This document shows positions 1-8,541 of a DNA stretch of 59,954 nucleotides, piece by piece. Every line of letters starts with the position of its first letter. The stretch's first letter is position 1. Origin of the DNA: Mycolicibacterium cosmeticum (lineage in GTDB: Bacteria > Actinomycetota > Actinomycetes > Mycobacteriales > Mycobacteriaceae); contig JACPVS010000001.1 in the NCBI GenBank assembly GCA_016197365.1, forward strand, positions 1 to 59,954, in the 5' to 3' direction. The position numbers were made by a program, and so were the translations under genes. The notes beneath the pieces were generated by a model. That model did no database searches. It had not been told where the DNA came from and was given only the letters and a program-made list of their open reading frames with translations.

Positions 1-517
1 GCGTCGGGCGGGGTCCGTCCCTGTGCACCCAATGCTGGGCATGCACGACGTTGTTGCGGGAGTAGCTCCGGCGCTGGTCCCGTAGCGCCGGGTTGACGGC
101 TTCGAAGCTGCTCTGGAACCGGATGTTGCGGACCTCGCCGTGCGCCATCCAGGTGGCCACCGGGTTGGCCGGGCGCGAGGACACCCGCGGCGGTGTGGTC
201 GGCGCCGGGAACGACCGTTGCGCGTCGTGTTCGGCCGCCAGGTCGATGTAGAAATCCAGTTCCTCGGCGGCGACACCGGACGGGTGCAGTGCCGCCCCCA
301 CGAGACGGGGCAGCATCGCCGCGCCGATGATCGAGGCGACGGTGGTGCGCAGGCCCAGATCGGCGATCGCCGAGGCGTCGACCACCAGTCTCTGCTGCCA
401 GGTCAGGTCGACGCGGCGGGGCAGGCCGCGGGCGGTCGCGTCGGCGCCTGCGATGTCGGGCACCGGGATGGGCGGTACGGATGGCGGAGCCCCTGGAACC
501 TGCGCTGGTTCGGTCAC
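1..517 (-). CDS. Conserved hypothetical protein, possibly alpha/beta-hydrolase type (3' end outside window)
   Basis: The reading frame is open from a GTG at 515-517 to the window edge, giving the first 172 or so residues. The N-terminus is Pro-rich, followed by a segment around DLTWQQRLVVDAS and then ..NNVVHAQHWVHRDGPRPT at the edge. That last stretch resembles the run-up to the first strand of a mycobacterial alpha/beta hydrolase, but the catalytic part lies outside, so the function is a guess. No signal peptide is seen. It lies upstream of the amidohydrolase in the same orientation. Its position beside tam, stf0 and the sulfatase recalls the Rv0293c-Rv0296c order of M. tuberculosis (from memory), which supports a real conserved gene. 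The start is the first good one and has no strong Shine-Dalgarno. Confidence 0.6.
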   Translation of the reverse strand, partial: MTEPAQVPGAPPSVPPIPVPDIAGADATARGLPRRVDLTWQQRLVVDASAIADLGLRTTVASIIGAAMLPRLVGAALHPSGVAAEELDFYIDLAAEHDAQRSFPAPTTPPRVSSRPANPVATWMAHGEVRNIRFQSSFEAVNPALRDQRRSYSRNNVVHAQHWVHRDGPRPT

Positions 518-541
518 AGGCCGATGCTAACGGGACCGAGG

Positions 542-1417
542 TCAGTTCGGCCCGAAGATGCGTGCGGCATTGCCGTGGAAGACGCCGCGCAGCCAGTCGT
601 CGTCGACGCCGGGCAGCCGGGTCACCGCCGTCATCGCCTCGGTGTAGCCGTAGGGGATGTTCGGGAAATCGCTGCCCCAGAGGATGCGGTCGCCGAGTCC
701 GCGCAGCCGCGCGTAGTCGGAGGTGGGGAACGGCATGGTCTCCTCGACGAATCCGGTGAAGGCCATCGTCGTGTCCAGGTACACCTCGAAACGCTCGGCG
801 AGGTCCAGGAATTCGGTGTATTCGGGCATCCCCATGTGCGCGACGATGAGGCGCAACCGCGGATGGCGCTCCAGGACCGCGCGCACCGGGTCCGGGCCGG
901 TGTGGTTGCCGGGCTGCGGTCCGGACCCGCAGTGGATGACGGTCGGGGTTCCGGCGTCGGCGAGCACGCCCCACACCTCGTCGAGCAGCGGGTCGGTCGG
1001 GTCGTAGCCGCCCACCTGCACGTGGGCCTTGAACACCCGGGTGCCGCCGGCGATGGCCGCACCGACGTAATCGGCCGCACCCGGTTCCGGGAAGAACGTC
1101 GCGGTGGACAGGCAGTCCGGGGTGTCGGCCGCGAACTGCGCCGCCCACTGGTTCAGCCAGGCGGCCATCTCGGGCTTGTGCGGATACACCAGCGAGGTGA
1201 AGGCCAGGACCCCGAACGAACGCAGCGTCTGCAGGCGGGCCTGCTCGTCGGTGCGGTAGGTGATGGGCCAGGGCCGGCCCACCAGCGGGCCGGCGGCATC
1301 GAAGTACTGCCAGACCTTGTCCATGACGTTCTTGGGCATGAAGTGCGTGTGTACGTCGAAGATGCCAGGCAGCCCGAGGGGCTCCCAGATCTGGCGTACC
1401 GAAGTCGGCTCATCCAT
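542..1417 (-). CDS. Amidohydrolase family (Amidohydro_2) metal-dependent hydrolase
   Basis: This encodes 291 residues from ATG 1415-1417. The early FDVHTHFMP motif carries the HxH metal ligands of the amidohydrolase TIM barrel, LIVAHMG supplies a later His, and ILWGSDFPN supplies the Asp near the end. These are typical of Amidohydro_2 (PF04909) hydrolases and decarboxylases such as ACMSD-like enzymes. The substrate cannot be read from sequence. The frame extends upstream, but those residues lie over the divergent methyltransferase and lack a family-like sequence, so the start just before the FDVHTHF strand was chosen. Only 35 bp separate it from tam, so the two probably share a divergent promoter region. 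Confidence 0.85.
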   Translation of the reverse strand: MDEPTSVRQIWEPLGLPGIFDVHTHFMPKNVMDKVWQYFDAAGPLVGRPWPITYRTDEQARLQTLRSFGVLAFTSLVYPHKPEMAAWLNQWAAQFAADTPDCLSTATFFPEPGAADYVGAAIAGGTRVFKAHVQVGGYDPTDPLLDEVWGVLADAGTPTVIHCGSGPQPGNHTGPDPVRAVLERHPRLRLIVAHMGMPEYTEFLDLAERFEVYLDTTMAFTGFVEETMPFPTSDYARLRGLGDRILWGSDFPNIPYGYTEAMTAVTRLPGVDDDWLRGVFHGNAARIFGPN

Positions 1418-1452
1418 CGTGTTTGAACATACCCACGGGCTTGAGGAGGAGA

Positions 1453-2226
1453 ATGGCGAGCGTGTGGAATCCGGATGCGTACCTGGCCTTCGCCGATCAC
1501 CGTGGCCGGCCGTTCTACGATCTGCTGTCGCGGGTTGCGGCGGACAGCCCGCGCCGCGTTGCCGACCTGGGCTGCGGGCCCGGCAACCTGACCGCGACGT
1601 TGGTCCAGCGCTGGCCCGGCGCACGCATCGAAGCGTGGGATTCGTCGCCGGAGATGGTGGCGGAGGCGCGCGAGCGTGGTCTGGACGCTGACGTCGGCGG
1701 CATCGAGGAGTGGATCCCGCAACCCGACACGGATGTGGTTGTGTCCAACGCGGCGTTGCAATGGCTACCGGAGCACCGGGACATCGTGCTGCGGTGGACG
1801 CGTCAGCTGGCGCCGGGATCGTGGATCGCGTTCCAGGTGCCCGGCAACTTCGATGCGCCGTCGCACGAAGCCGTGCGGGAGGTGGCCCGTCGGGAACAGT
1901 TCGTCGAGGCGCTGCGGGACATGCCCTGGCGGGACGCCGATGTGGTCGGCACCCCCGTCGAATATGCGGGTCTGCTCACCGACGCCGGCTGCGTCGTGGA
2001 CGCCTGGGAGACCACGTATATCCACGAATTGCACGGTGAGACACCGGTGCTCGACTGGATCACCGGTACCGCGCTGACCCAGGTGAAAGCGCGGCTGTCC
2101 GACGAACTGTGGGAGCAGTACCGGCAGGCCATCATCCCGGTGCTGGCGCAGGCCTACCCGGTGCGCGACGACGGGATCACGTTCTTCCCGTTCCGGCGGC
2201 TGTTCGTCGTCGCCCAGACCCGATGA
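1453..2226 (+). CDS. tam: Trans-aconitate 2-methyltransferase
   Basis: This encodes a 257-residue SAM-dependent methyltransferase. The glycine motif [10 protein letters not shown] at residues 36-45 binds SAM, and the whole length matches the roughly 260-residue Tam family (M. tuberculosis Rv0294). The reaction is methyl esterification of trans-aconitate, a by-product of the TCA cycle, in the cytosol. The ATG at 1453 follows a strong GAGGAGGA Shine-Dalgarno at 1443-1450. A TTG at 1423 would extend the frame but destroys this spacing. Its stop codon is the first three bases of a perfect hairpin shared with the convergent cysNC gene. Confidence 0.88.
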   Translation: MASVWNPDAYLAFADHRGRPFYDLLSRVAADSPRRVADLGCGPGNLTATLVQRWPGARIEAWDSSPEMVAEARERGLDADVGGIEEWIPQPDTDVVVSNAALQWLPEHRDIVLRWTRQLAPGSWIAFQVPGNFDAPSHEAVREVARREQFVEALRDMPWRDADVVGTPVEYAGLLTDAGCVVDAWETTYIHELHGETPVLDWITGTALTQVKARLSDELWEQYRQAIIPVLAQAYPVRDDGITFFPFRRLFVVAQTR

Positions 2227-2274
2227 TTTGTGGAGCCGCACCCGTAACCATTACGGGTGCGGCTCCACAAATCA
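2224..2274. terminator. Perfect 24-bp inverted repeat containing the stop codons of both convergent genes
   Basis: The arms 2224-2247 and 2251-2274 are exact reverse complements with a 3-nt loop (CCA). The tam TGA is 2224-2226 and the cysNC TGA is 2272-2274, so each gene ends at the outer edge of the stem. There is no long T run, as is common for mycobacterial terminators. It most likely ends transcription from both sides. Confidence 0.85.
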
Positions 2275-4134
2275 CGCCCGGTCGAGCAGTTCGATGACCT
2301 GTTTGACCAGCTGATCGATATCGGCGTCGGTGGTGTCCACCACCAGATCGGGCGCTTCGGGCGCCTCGTAGGGAGCGTCGATCCCGGTGAGCCCCTTCAG
2401 TTCTCCGGACTTGGCCCGCGCGTAGAGACCCTTGGGATCGCGGCGGGCGCATTCGTCCACCGGGGTGGCGACGTGCACCTCGATGAACGGCAGCTTGGCG
2501 GCGTCGTTGAGGGACCGGGCGATCTCACGGTCGGATTTCAGCGGTGACACCAGAGCGGCCAGGGCGACGACACCGGCGTCGGCCAGCAGCCGGGTGAGAT
2601 GCCCGACGCGCCGGATGTTCTCGGTCCGGTCACCCGCGGAGAAGCCGAGATCGTCGGACAGACCGTGGCGCAGGTTGTCCCCGTCCAACAGGTAGGCCAC
2701 CCGGCCGGCCTCGACCAGGGCGCGCTCGACGGCTACGGCCAGGGTCGACTTGCCCGAGGCGGGCAGTCCGGTGAACCAGATGGTGGCTCCACGCTGACCG
2801 GTCTTACCCCACCGGTAGTCACGGTCCAGCGACGAGGGATGCCACTTGATGTCGGAACGGTTGTGGCCGCTGGGTTTGACCTCGCGGGCCTCCAGGATTA
2901 TCCCGGCGCCGACGGTGTCGTTGGAGACCTCGTCGATCAGGATGAACGCGCCGCTGTCGCGGTTCTCGGCGTACGGGTCGGCCACCACGATGGAGCTGGT
3001 CCGCAATGTGACCGACCCGATGTCGTTGAGCGCCAGCTCAATCGGGCCGTCGACCTCGTCGAGCGTCTCGGGATCGAGTTTGGTGTGCAGGTCCTGCACC
3101 GTGGCGCGCACGGTGCGGGTGCCCTGCTTGAGGGCCAACCGGTCGCCGGCACGCAGCGGGCTGTCCAGGAACCAGCAGACCGTGGCGTCGACCTCGCGGG
3201 CCAGCACCGGCAGCGACGCATTGTTGGCGGCGCTGACGAACACGTCGCCACGGCCGACGTCGATATCGTCGGCCAGTTCGATGGACACCGACAGCGGCGC
3301 CACCGCGGTGGCACGATCGTCATCCAGGGTGTCGACCACGGTGACGGTGGACCTGGTGCCGGACGGCAAGCTCACCACCGTGTCGCCGACGCTCAGCGTC
3401 CCGGCCGACAGCCTGCCGGTGTAGCGTCGGCGCTGTTCGGCGGTCGGGCGTGACACCCACTGAACGGGCAGGCGCAGGCTGGACGGTTCGGGGTGTGGAG
3501 CCGAAAGCTCGATGTTCTCAAGGTATTCCAGCAACGTCGGGCCCTGGTACCACGGGGTGTTCGGCGACCGGTGCACGACGTTGTCGCCGAGTTTGGCGGC
3601 GATGGGGATGACCGACAGGTCGGCGCCACCGAGGCGGTCGGCGACCAGTTGCAGCTCCCGTGTCACCTCGTCGAACCGGCCCTCGTCGAAGTCGACCAGG
3701 TCGATCTTGTTGACGGCAGCCACGAAGTGCTTGATACCGAGTAGTTTTGCGATCCTGGCGTGCCTACGGGTCTGGCGCAGGACACCGGCGCGGGCGTCCA
3801 CGAGCAGGATGGCCACGTGCGCATTGGAGGCGCCGGTGAACATGTTGCGGGTGTAGCGCTCATGGCCCGGTGTGTCGGCCAGGATGTAGCTGCGGTTCTC
3901 GGTGGAGAAGAACCGGTAGGCGACATCGATGGTGATGCCCTGTTCCCGCTCGGCGCGCAGCCCGTCGGACAGCGCGGCCAGGTCGGCCACCCCCTCCTCG
4001 TCGGTGACGGCTTCCAGGTGATCCAGTGGGAGACTGTCGGTGTCGTGAAGCAGACGCCCGATGAGCGTGCTCTTGCCGTCGTCGACCGAACCTGCGGTGG
4101 TGATGCGAAGAAGTTGTCTGGTTCGAGCGCTCAT
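2272..4134 (-). CDS. cysNC: Bifunctional sulfate adenylyltransferase GTPase subunit / APS kinase (CysN-CysC fusion)
   Basis: This encodes 620 residues, close to the length of mycobacterial CysNC. The N-terminal CysN GTPase shows G1 GSVDDGKST (15-23), G3 DTPGHER and G4 NKIDLVD. The C-terminal CysC kinase shows the P-loop GLPASGKST (about 456-464), DGDNLRHGL and the SPLKSDRE segment with the phospho-acceptor Ser. Together with CysD it makes APS and then PAPS, the donor for sulfotransferases. The ATG overlaps the ancestral cysD stop as TGATG (4136-4132 read on the minus strand), so it was built for translational coupling to cysD. It sits in an operon with stf0, which suggests PAPS supply for trehalose sulfation. 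Because cysD is broken here, how well this gene is translated is uncertain. Confidence 0.93.
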   Translation of the reverse strand: MSARTRQLLRITTAGSVDDGKSTLIGRLLHDTDSLPLDHLEAVTDEEGVADLAALSDGLRAEREQGITIDVAYRFFSTENRSYILADTPGHERYTRNMFTGASNAHVAILLVDARAGVLRQTRRHARIAKLLGIKHFVAAVNKIDLVDFDEGRFDEVTRELQLVADRLGGADLSVIPIAAKLGDNVVHRSPNTPWYQGPTLLEYLENIELSAPHPEPSSLRLPVQWVSRPTAEQRRRYTGRLSAGTLSVGDTVVSLPSGTRSTVTVVDTLDDDRATAVAPLSVSIELADDIDVGRGDVFVSAANNASLPVLAREVDATVCWFLDSPLRAGDRLALKQGTRTVRATVQDLHTKLDPETLDEVDGPIELALNDIGSVTLRTSSIVVADPYAENRDSGAFILIDEVSNDTVGAGIILEAREVKPSGHNRSDIKWHPSSLDRDYRWGKTGQRGATIWFTGLPASGKSTLAVAVERALVEAGRVAYLLDGDNLRHGLSDDLGFSAGDRTENIRRVGHLTRLLADAGVVALAALVSPLKSDREIARSLNDAAKLPFIEVHVATPVDECARRDPKGLYARAKSGELKGLTGIDAPYEAPEAPDLVVDTTDADIDQLVKQVIELLDRA

Positions 4135-4948
4135 CAGAAATAACCCTCTCGCTTGCGATCTTCCATGGCCGCAACGGATGTCCGGTCGTCGGCGCGGGTC
4201 TCGCCGCGCCGGTGGGTTGGGTGTACTCCGACACCGCCAGCAGGATGCCGTCGCGTTCGAACACCTCGCGCTCGTGGGCGAAGTAGATCGACGGCAGCTC
4301 AAGGTTTTCCAGCTCGATGTAGCGCCAGATGTCGATCTCGGTCCAGTTCGACAGCGGGAACACCCGGACCTGCTCACCCTTGCGGATCCGGCCGTTGTAC
4401 AGCGTCCACGGCTCGGGCCGCTGTGCCCGCGGGTCCCACTGGCCGAACTCGTCACGGAAACTCAGTATGCGTTCTTTCGCGCGTGCGCGTTCCTCGTCGC
4501 GACGGGCACCGCCGAATGCGGCGTCGAACCCGCCGGCCTCCAGTGCGTCGAGCAGGGTGCGGGTCTGCTGTCGGTTCCGCGAGGCGCCCGGTCCCGGGTC
4601 GGCGACCCGGCCGCTGTCGATGGTCTCCTGCACGGAGCCGACGAGGAGCTTGTGCCCCTGACCGGTGGTGCGGCGGTCCCGGAATTCGATGACCTCGTCG
4701 AAGTTGTGCCCGGTGTCGACGTGCAGGACGGGAAAGGGCAGCGGTCCGGAGCCCTTCCCGTCGCTTCGCTCGCCCCCGCGCCGGAAAGCCTTCTCCGCCA
4801 ACCGCAATAGCACGATCGAGTCCTTGCCCGCGGAGAACAGCAGCACCGGCCGCTGCAGCTCGGCGACCACCTCGCGGATGATGTGCACGGCTTCGGCTTC
4901 CAGCAGCCGCAGCTCGTCGACCCGAATCGTGTCGGTCGCACTTGTCAT
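4134..4948 (-). pseudogene. cysD: Sulfate adenylyltransferase small subunit, internal deletion plus frameshift
   Basis: The first 246 or so residues are normal CysD: the PP-loop segment LLFSAGKDSIVLLRLAEKAF, HVDTGHNFDEVIEFRD, NWTEIDIWRYIELE and ERDGILLAVSEYTQP. The frame then runs into unrelated sequence over cysNC and would stop only at 3860. The genuine CysD ending (RGETRADDR..MEDRKREGYF, then TGA at 4134-4136) is present in another frame. The segment normally between them (VRFRT..CTGAVES..) is missing, roughly 45-50 codons. So there is a deletion whose length is not a multiple of three. The ATG at 4946-4948 overlaps the stf0 stop (ATGA). Residues about 57-70 (GGERSDGKGSGPLP) also look like an extra insertion compared with usual CysD. 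An assembly error is possible. Confidence 0.82.
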
Positions 4949-5754
4949 GTCGGCAGTCCCTCCCGGTGCGCGTCTGCGCGGTAGCGGTCAACCCATTCGT
5001 CGGATCGTTGGTCGGCCTGGCGTTCCAGCACCGGTTTCGGCGCCAGTCCCGGATCCAGGCCAAGCTGCTCAAGCACCGTGGCGACCACTGTGGTGAGGTT
5101 GCGCCACAGATACGGGTAGGAGACGTCGATCGGTTCGACGCCCTCCTCGTCAAACCAGTTGCGCCAGCCTGCTTCCTGGTCGCGCAACAACTTCACGACG
5201 TGGGCGATGCCACCGGCGTGGTATTCGGCCCGGGCGTCACGGCCCGGGTCGGGGCGGCCGCGCCACACCCGGGTCTGCACGGCGCGCCAGAACGACACCG
5301 CTTGGGAGACCACGTCGGGCCGGTAGACGTGGATCAGCACCGGATCGCTGCCGACGACGTCGCGGATGGCCGCGAGCAGCCCGTCACCCGAGCGGTTGGG
5401 CAGGTCCTTGGCGCGGTCCAGCAGCAGCGGGGTCTGGTTCCACATCAGCTTGCCGCCCCACACGCCGTTGGGGGTGCGCCCGACCGTCTGGATGTAGTCG
5501 CGCCAGATCTCGGCGGGCGCCAGATCGGGCTTGCCCTCGACGATCGGGTCGAGCAGGCGCAGGATCGACTCGTCTTCGACGTCGGCGAACCATTCCCGCG
5601 GCTGCGGCGACATGCTGGTGGTCGGCAGGTACTGGAAGAATTCCTGCGGTTCGCCGGCGACGCCTGTGGCGCGCAGGGATTCCACGAGCAGAGTGCTGCC
5701 GCTGCGTTGCGAGGCGAGGACGAGATACGCCGTCGGTGCCGTCGGTGTGGCCAT
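4945..5754 (-). CDS. stf0: Trehalose 2-sulfotransferase, Stf0 family
   Basis: This encodes 269 residues very like M. smegmatis Stf0 and M. tuberculosis Rv0295c. The PAPS-binding loop [13 protein letters not shown] is at residues 11-23, followed by [10 protein letters not shown] and [20 protein letters not shown]. Stf0 moves sulfate from PAPS to the 2-position of trehalose, the first committed step of sulfolipid-type glycolipids. The ATG at 5754 gives the family's usual N-terminus. An alternative GTG at 5805 overlaps the sulfatase stop (GTGA) and would add 17 residues, so coupling to the sulfatase cannot be excluded. A possible TAGGCT -10 lies 7 nt before the ATG. The 3' end overlaps cysD (ATGA), so donor synthesis and transfer are co-expressed. 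Confidence 0.92.
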   Translation of the reverse strand: MATPTAPTAYLVLASQRSGSTLLVESLRATGVAGEPQEFFQYLPTTSMSPQPREWFADVEDESILRLLDPIVEGKPDLAPAEIWRDYIQTVGRTPNGVWGGKLMWNQTPLLLDRAKDLPNRSGDGLLAAIRDVVGSDPVLIHVYRPDVVSQAVSFWRAVQTRVWRGRPDPGRDARAEYHAGGIAHVVKLLRDQEAGWRNWFDEEGVEPIDVSYPYLWRNLTTVVATVLEQLGLDPGLAPKPVLERQADQRSDEWVDRYRADAHREGLPT

Positions 5755-5801
5755 GCGCGAGAGCCTAACCGGTGCCGCTATGACCTGCTCAAAGGGCTTT
5801 T

Positions 5802-7205
5802 TCACTCACCTTGAGGATTAGTCTTGCCGATCGGCGCGGTGTCGATCCCGCGGTCCGTGGCGATGCCGGAGCGGCTGGTGACAGGGCGTCCGTGAATGCG
5901 CAAGTATGTCTGGGTGTAGCGCTCTGAGATGCGGCTACCGGCGAAATCCGAAGGGATGACGTCATTGGTCTCGTGTCGCCAGTCGTCGAGCTTGAGCGCC
6001 AGTTCCCCGGCGATCGCCACGGCGGCACCGGAGTCCACGTCGCTAGCACTCTCGGTGAGCAGATTGCGTGACTCGGTCGGGTCCGCGTTCAGGTCGTAGA
6101 GTTCGCGCTCCGGGCGCGGCGCGGTGGACAGCGGGCCGACGGCTTGGCCCGGCGGGCTGTCGGCGATGTCCCACGGCAGATCCAGCATGGGTCGCGCCGT
6201 GTAGTTCTCGATGTAGCTGTAGTCCTTGGTCCGGATGGCGCGGATCGGATCGAATGAATCGTGGTAGGTCTTGGTGGTGTAGACCTCGGTGCGGACCTCG
6301 GCGCCGGCCGCGGCGCGCAGATTGCCCGCATGTGAAAGGCCTTGCACCTCTTCGGGAATGGGCACGCCGAGCAGGTCCAGCAAGGTCGGGGTGAGGTCGA
6401 CCCCGCTGAACAGATCGTCATAGACGCGGGGTGCGATGTCCGCGTCCGACGGTGGGCGCACGATCAGTGCGATACCGGTGCCCGCGTCGTACAGCGTCGA
6501 CTTGGCCCTGGGCAGCGCGGGTCCGTGATCGGTGAGGAACACCACCCAGGTGGTGCGATCGAGGCCGGTTTCGGCGAGGGTGTCCAGCAGTTCTCCGACG
6601 GCGGCGTCGGCGATCGTGATGGACCCGTAGAAGTCGGCGAGATCTTGGCGGATCGCGGGGGTGTCGGGCAGATAGTCGGGCACGGTCACCGTGGTGGGGT
6701 CGGCCGGGTCGTAGCGTTCCGGGGGATACGGCCGGTGCGTCTCGAAGAATCCCGTGGTGAGCAGGAACGGCTCGGGGCGACCCTCATTTCGCAACCAGTC
6801 GATGGCCCGCTCGACGACGTACTCACAGTACGAGTTGGACACGTCGTATTCGTCGAAACCCAGCCGGACAGGGTTGGACGTCTCGTGTTGCATGCCGAAC
6901 AAGGCTGTGTGCCAACCGGACTCGGACAGCAGGCCCGGTAGCGTCTGCACGTCGGCGCGGTATTCCCAGCCGTGGTGGGCCAGCCCGAGCAATCCGTTGC
7001 TCTGCGGGTAGCGGCCCGTGAACAGGGATCCGCGCGACGGCGAGCACAGCGGGGCGGTGGCGTGCGCCCTGGTGAACAGGATGCCTTCGGCGGCCAGCTG
7101 GTCCAGTCGTGGGCTCTCGACGTCGCTGTGTTGGTAGGCGCCGAGGTAGCGGCCGAGGTCGTGCCAGTGCACGAGCAACACGTTGTGGGGACGGGGGCCG
7201 GTCAC
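5802..7205 (-). CDS. Sulfatase (arylsulfatase/alkaline phosphatase superfamily)
   Basis: This encodes 467 residues, nearly the length of M. tuberculosis Rv0296c. The formylglycine signature [12 protein letters not shown] begins at Cys54, which needs oxidation by a formylglycine-generating enzyme, and [11 protein letters not shown] supplies metal ligands. There is no signal peptide, so it acts in the cytosol. It hydrolyses an unidentified sulfate ester. The GTG start at 7205 follows an AAGGA about 7 nt upstream, and longer upstream frames lie over the NUDIX gene. It lies just upstream of stf0, so the locus pairs a sulfate-adding with a sulfate-removing enzyme, the same order as in M. tuberculosis but with cysD and cysNC appended. 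Confidence 0.88.
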   Translation of the reverse strand: MTGPRPHNVLLVHWHDLGRYLGAYQHSDVESPRLDQLAAEGILFTRAHATAPLCSPSRGSLFTGRYPQSNGLLGLAHHGWEYRADVQTLPGLLSESGWHTALFGMQHETSNPVRLGFDEYDVSNSYCEYVVERAIDWLRNEGRPEPFLLTTGFFETHRPYPPERYDPADPTTVTVPDYLPDTPAIRQDLADFYGSITIADAAVGELLDTLAETGLDRTTWVVFLTDHGPALPRAKSTLYDAGTGIALIVRPPSDADIAPRVYDDLFSGVDLTPTLLDLLGVPIPEEVQGLSHAGNLRAAAGAEVRTEVYTTKTYHDSFDPIRAIRTKDYSYIENYTARPMLDLPWDIADSPPGQAVGPLSTAPRPERELYDLNADPTESRNLLTESASDVDSGAAVAIAGELALKLDDWRHETNDVIPSDFAGSRISERYTQTYLRIHGRPVTSRSGIATDRGIDTAPIGKTNPQGE

Positions 7206-7272
7206 AGAAAGTCCTTCATCGGATCTACACGGAACATGGCGGGGCGGTGATGGGCAACCCTTTCGCTCATCC

Positions 7273-7992
7273 CTATTTCCAGGCGAACACCGGCTGTTCG
7301 AGTTCGTCGACGGGGTCCGAGTTGCCCTGCAGGCACAGCCGGCGCACCTGGAGTAACACCGCACCGGTGGGTGCGTGGATGAGGTCGTTGCCCAGCGGAA
7401 TCTGCACCACCGGTCGCGGGCTTTCGGGGATGGTGATGAAGCGGGGCGAATCCTCGCGCAGCAATTGGTGCAGGCCCACCCGGTACGCGGCGACCACCTC
7501 GGCGGGTGCCGGCCGAAGATCCAGGCGTCCACCGCCCCAGAGCACCACCGGGGTGATGACGTAGCCGGAACGGGTGGGGTAGTCGTCGAGCAGGCCCAGC
7601 ACCGAGGAGTCGGGCAGCTCGACACCGATCTCCTCGTGCGTCTCGCGCAGGGCCGCGTCTACCGCCGTCTCGCCGGGGTCCAGCCGTCCGCCCGGCAAGG
7701 CCCATTGCGCCGCATGGGAATTGAGCCGGGAAGCGCGCCGGCACAGCAGGAAGGCGGCGCCGCCGGAGACGTCGATCATCCGGCCGTCCAGGCCGGGCTC
7801 CGGCATCGGCCTGCCGGCGATCCAATCGTCGACGGGCGCCGGGTCGACGCGGTCCTCGCCGAGTTCGGAATCCACCAGCAGCACCGCGACGGCGGCGCGT
7901 CGCTTGGCCGGATCGGTGACGGTACGCCGGTCGTGGCCGGCCAGGTTCGTTCGGATGCGTTCCCGCAGCGCGGCGTCGTAGGTGATGGTCAC
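7273..7992 (-). CDS. NUDIX hydrolase, CoA-pyrophosphatase-like
   Basis: This encodes 239 residues from a GTG at 7990-7992. The full Nudix box is GGRLDPGETAVDAALRETHE followed by EIG. It is preceded by LCRRASRLNSHAAQWALPGG, which resembles the NuCoA motif of the NudL group that cleaves CoA and acyl-CoA to phosphopantetheine products. The specificity is inferred; the fold is clear. The start overlaps the stop of the upstream small gene as GTGA, so the two are translated together. 67 bp separate its stop from the sulfatase start downstream. Confidence 0.87.
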   Translation of the reverse strand: MTITYDAALRERIRTNLAGHDRRTVTDPAKRRAAVAVLLVDSELGEDRVDPAPVDDWIAGRPMPEPGLDGRMIDVSGGAAFLLCRRASRLNSHAAQWALPGGRLDPGETAVDAALRETHEEIGVELPDSSVLGLLDDYPTRSGYVITPVVLWGGGRLDLRPAPAEVVAAYRVGLHQLLREDSPRFITIPESPRPVVQIPLGNDLIHAPTGAVLLQVRRLCLQGNSDPVDELEQPVFAWK

Positions 7993-8471
7993 GGGTGAAA
8001 CGGCACGCCGACGGCCCGGAACACCCACTCCGGGGGCACGTCGTAGGCCAGCTTGCGGGCGGGCAGCGCAGCCAGAACGTTGTCGAGCAGCGTCTCCTTG
8101 TAGTGCAGTGACAGCTGCCCGCTGCAACGTGGGTCGACCTGGCCGACATCGACGTGGAGGTGCAGCCCGGCCTCGGAGATGTCCGCGGTCACCACGCCGG
8201 ATTGTGGTGCACCCCAACTCTGGTCGATCACCCGGCCGGCCAGTTTGGGCACCGAGGAGAGGGTGGCCAGCACCCGCTGTGAGGTGAACACCAGCGAACC
8301 GGAGTAGCTGCTGACGCTGCCCGCCGAGCGCAGGCCGGGGACCTTGCCGGAGAAGTGCCGGGTCACCGCGACGTATTCGGCCAGATGGATGATGCCCTCG
8401 GCTTCCACGGCGGTGCGCAGGTCGTCGGGCAGCTTGCCGATGCCGAACAGCTTTCGGAGGAAGACGGCCAT
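7989..8471 (-). CDS. Conserved hypothetical protein, 160 residues
   Basis: It starts MAVFLRKLFGIGKLPDDLR and continues with beta-rich sequence (GSVSSYSGSLVFTSQRVLATLSS, then ADISEAGLHLHVDVGQV). The pattern is like small mycobacterial proteins with a PH-like or lipid-binding barrel, but I do not recognise a named family. There is no signal peptide or membrane segment. The ATG at 8471 is preferred over the longer frame from 8498, because that start falls inside the 8487-8537 hairpin. It is coupled to the NUDIX gene by a 4-nt overlap. Confidence 0.65.
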   Translation of the reverse strand: MAVFLRKLFGIGKLPDDLRTAVEAEGIIHLAEYVAVTRHFSGKVPGLRSAGSVSSYSGSLVFTSQRVLATLSSVPKLAGRVIDQSWGAPQSGVVTADISEAGLHLHVDVGQVDPRCSGQLSLHYKETLLDNVLAALPARKLAYDVPPEWVFRAVGVPFHP

Positions 8472-8486
8472 GGGGCCACAGTACGA

Positions 8487-8537
8487 CGACTTGTGCACGT
8501 TTCGTAACGCCGGGCGCTACGAAACGTGCACAAGTCG
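8487..8537. terminator. 20-bp perfect hairpin after the NCS1 permease gene
   Basis: The arms CGACTTGTGCACGTTTCGTA (8487-8506) and 8518-8537 are exact reverse complements around an 11-nt loop. The hairpin lies 5 bp past the permease stop and 16 bp before the start of the next minus-strand gene. It probably terminates the permease transcript. No T tract follows. Confidence 0.7.
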
Positions 8538-8541
8538 CGAC

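Noticed and set aside
140..1426. 428-codon plus-strand frame
   Set aside because: It is antisense to the partial gene and the amidohydrolase; no domain is recognisable.
3860..4133. Continuation of the cysD frame over cysNC as a longer protein
   Set aside because: The residues are not CysD-like and the true CysD end exists in another frame, so this is read-through after a frameshift.
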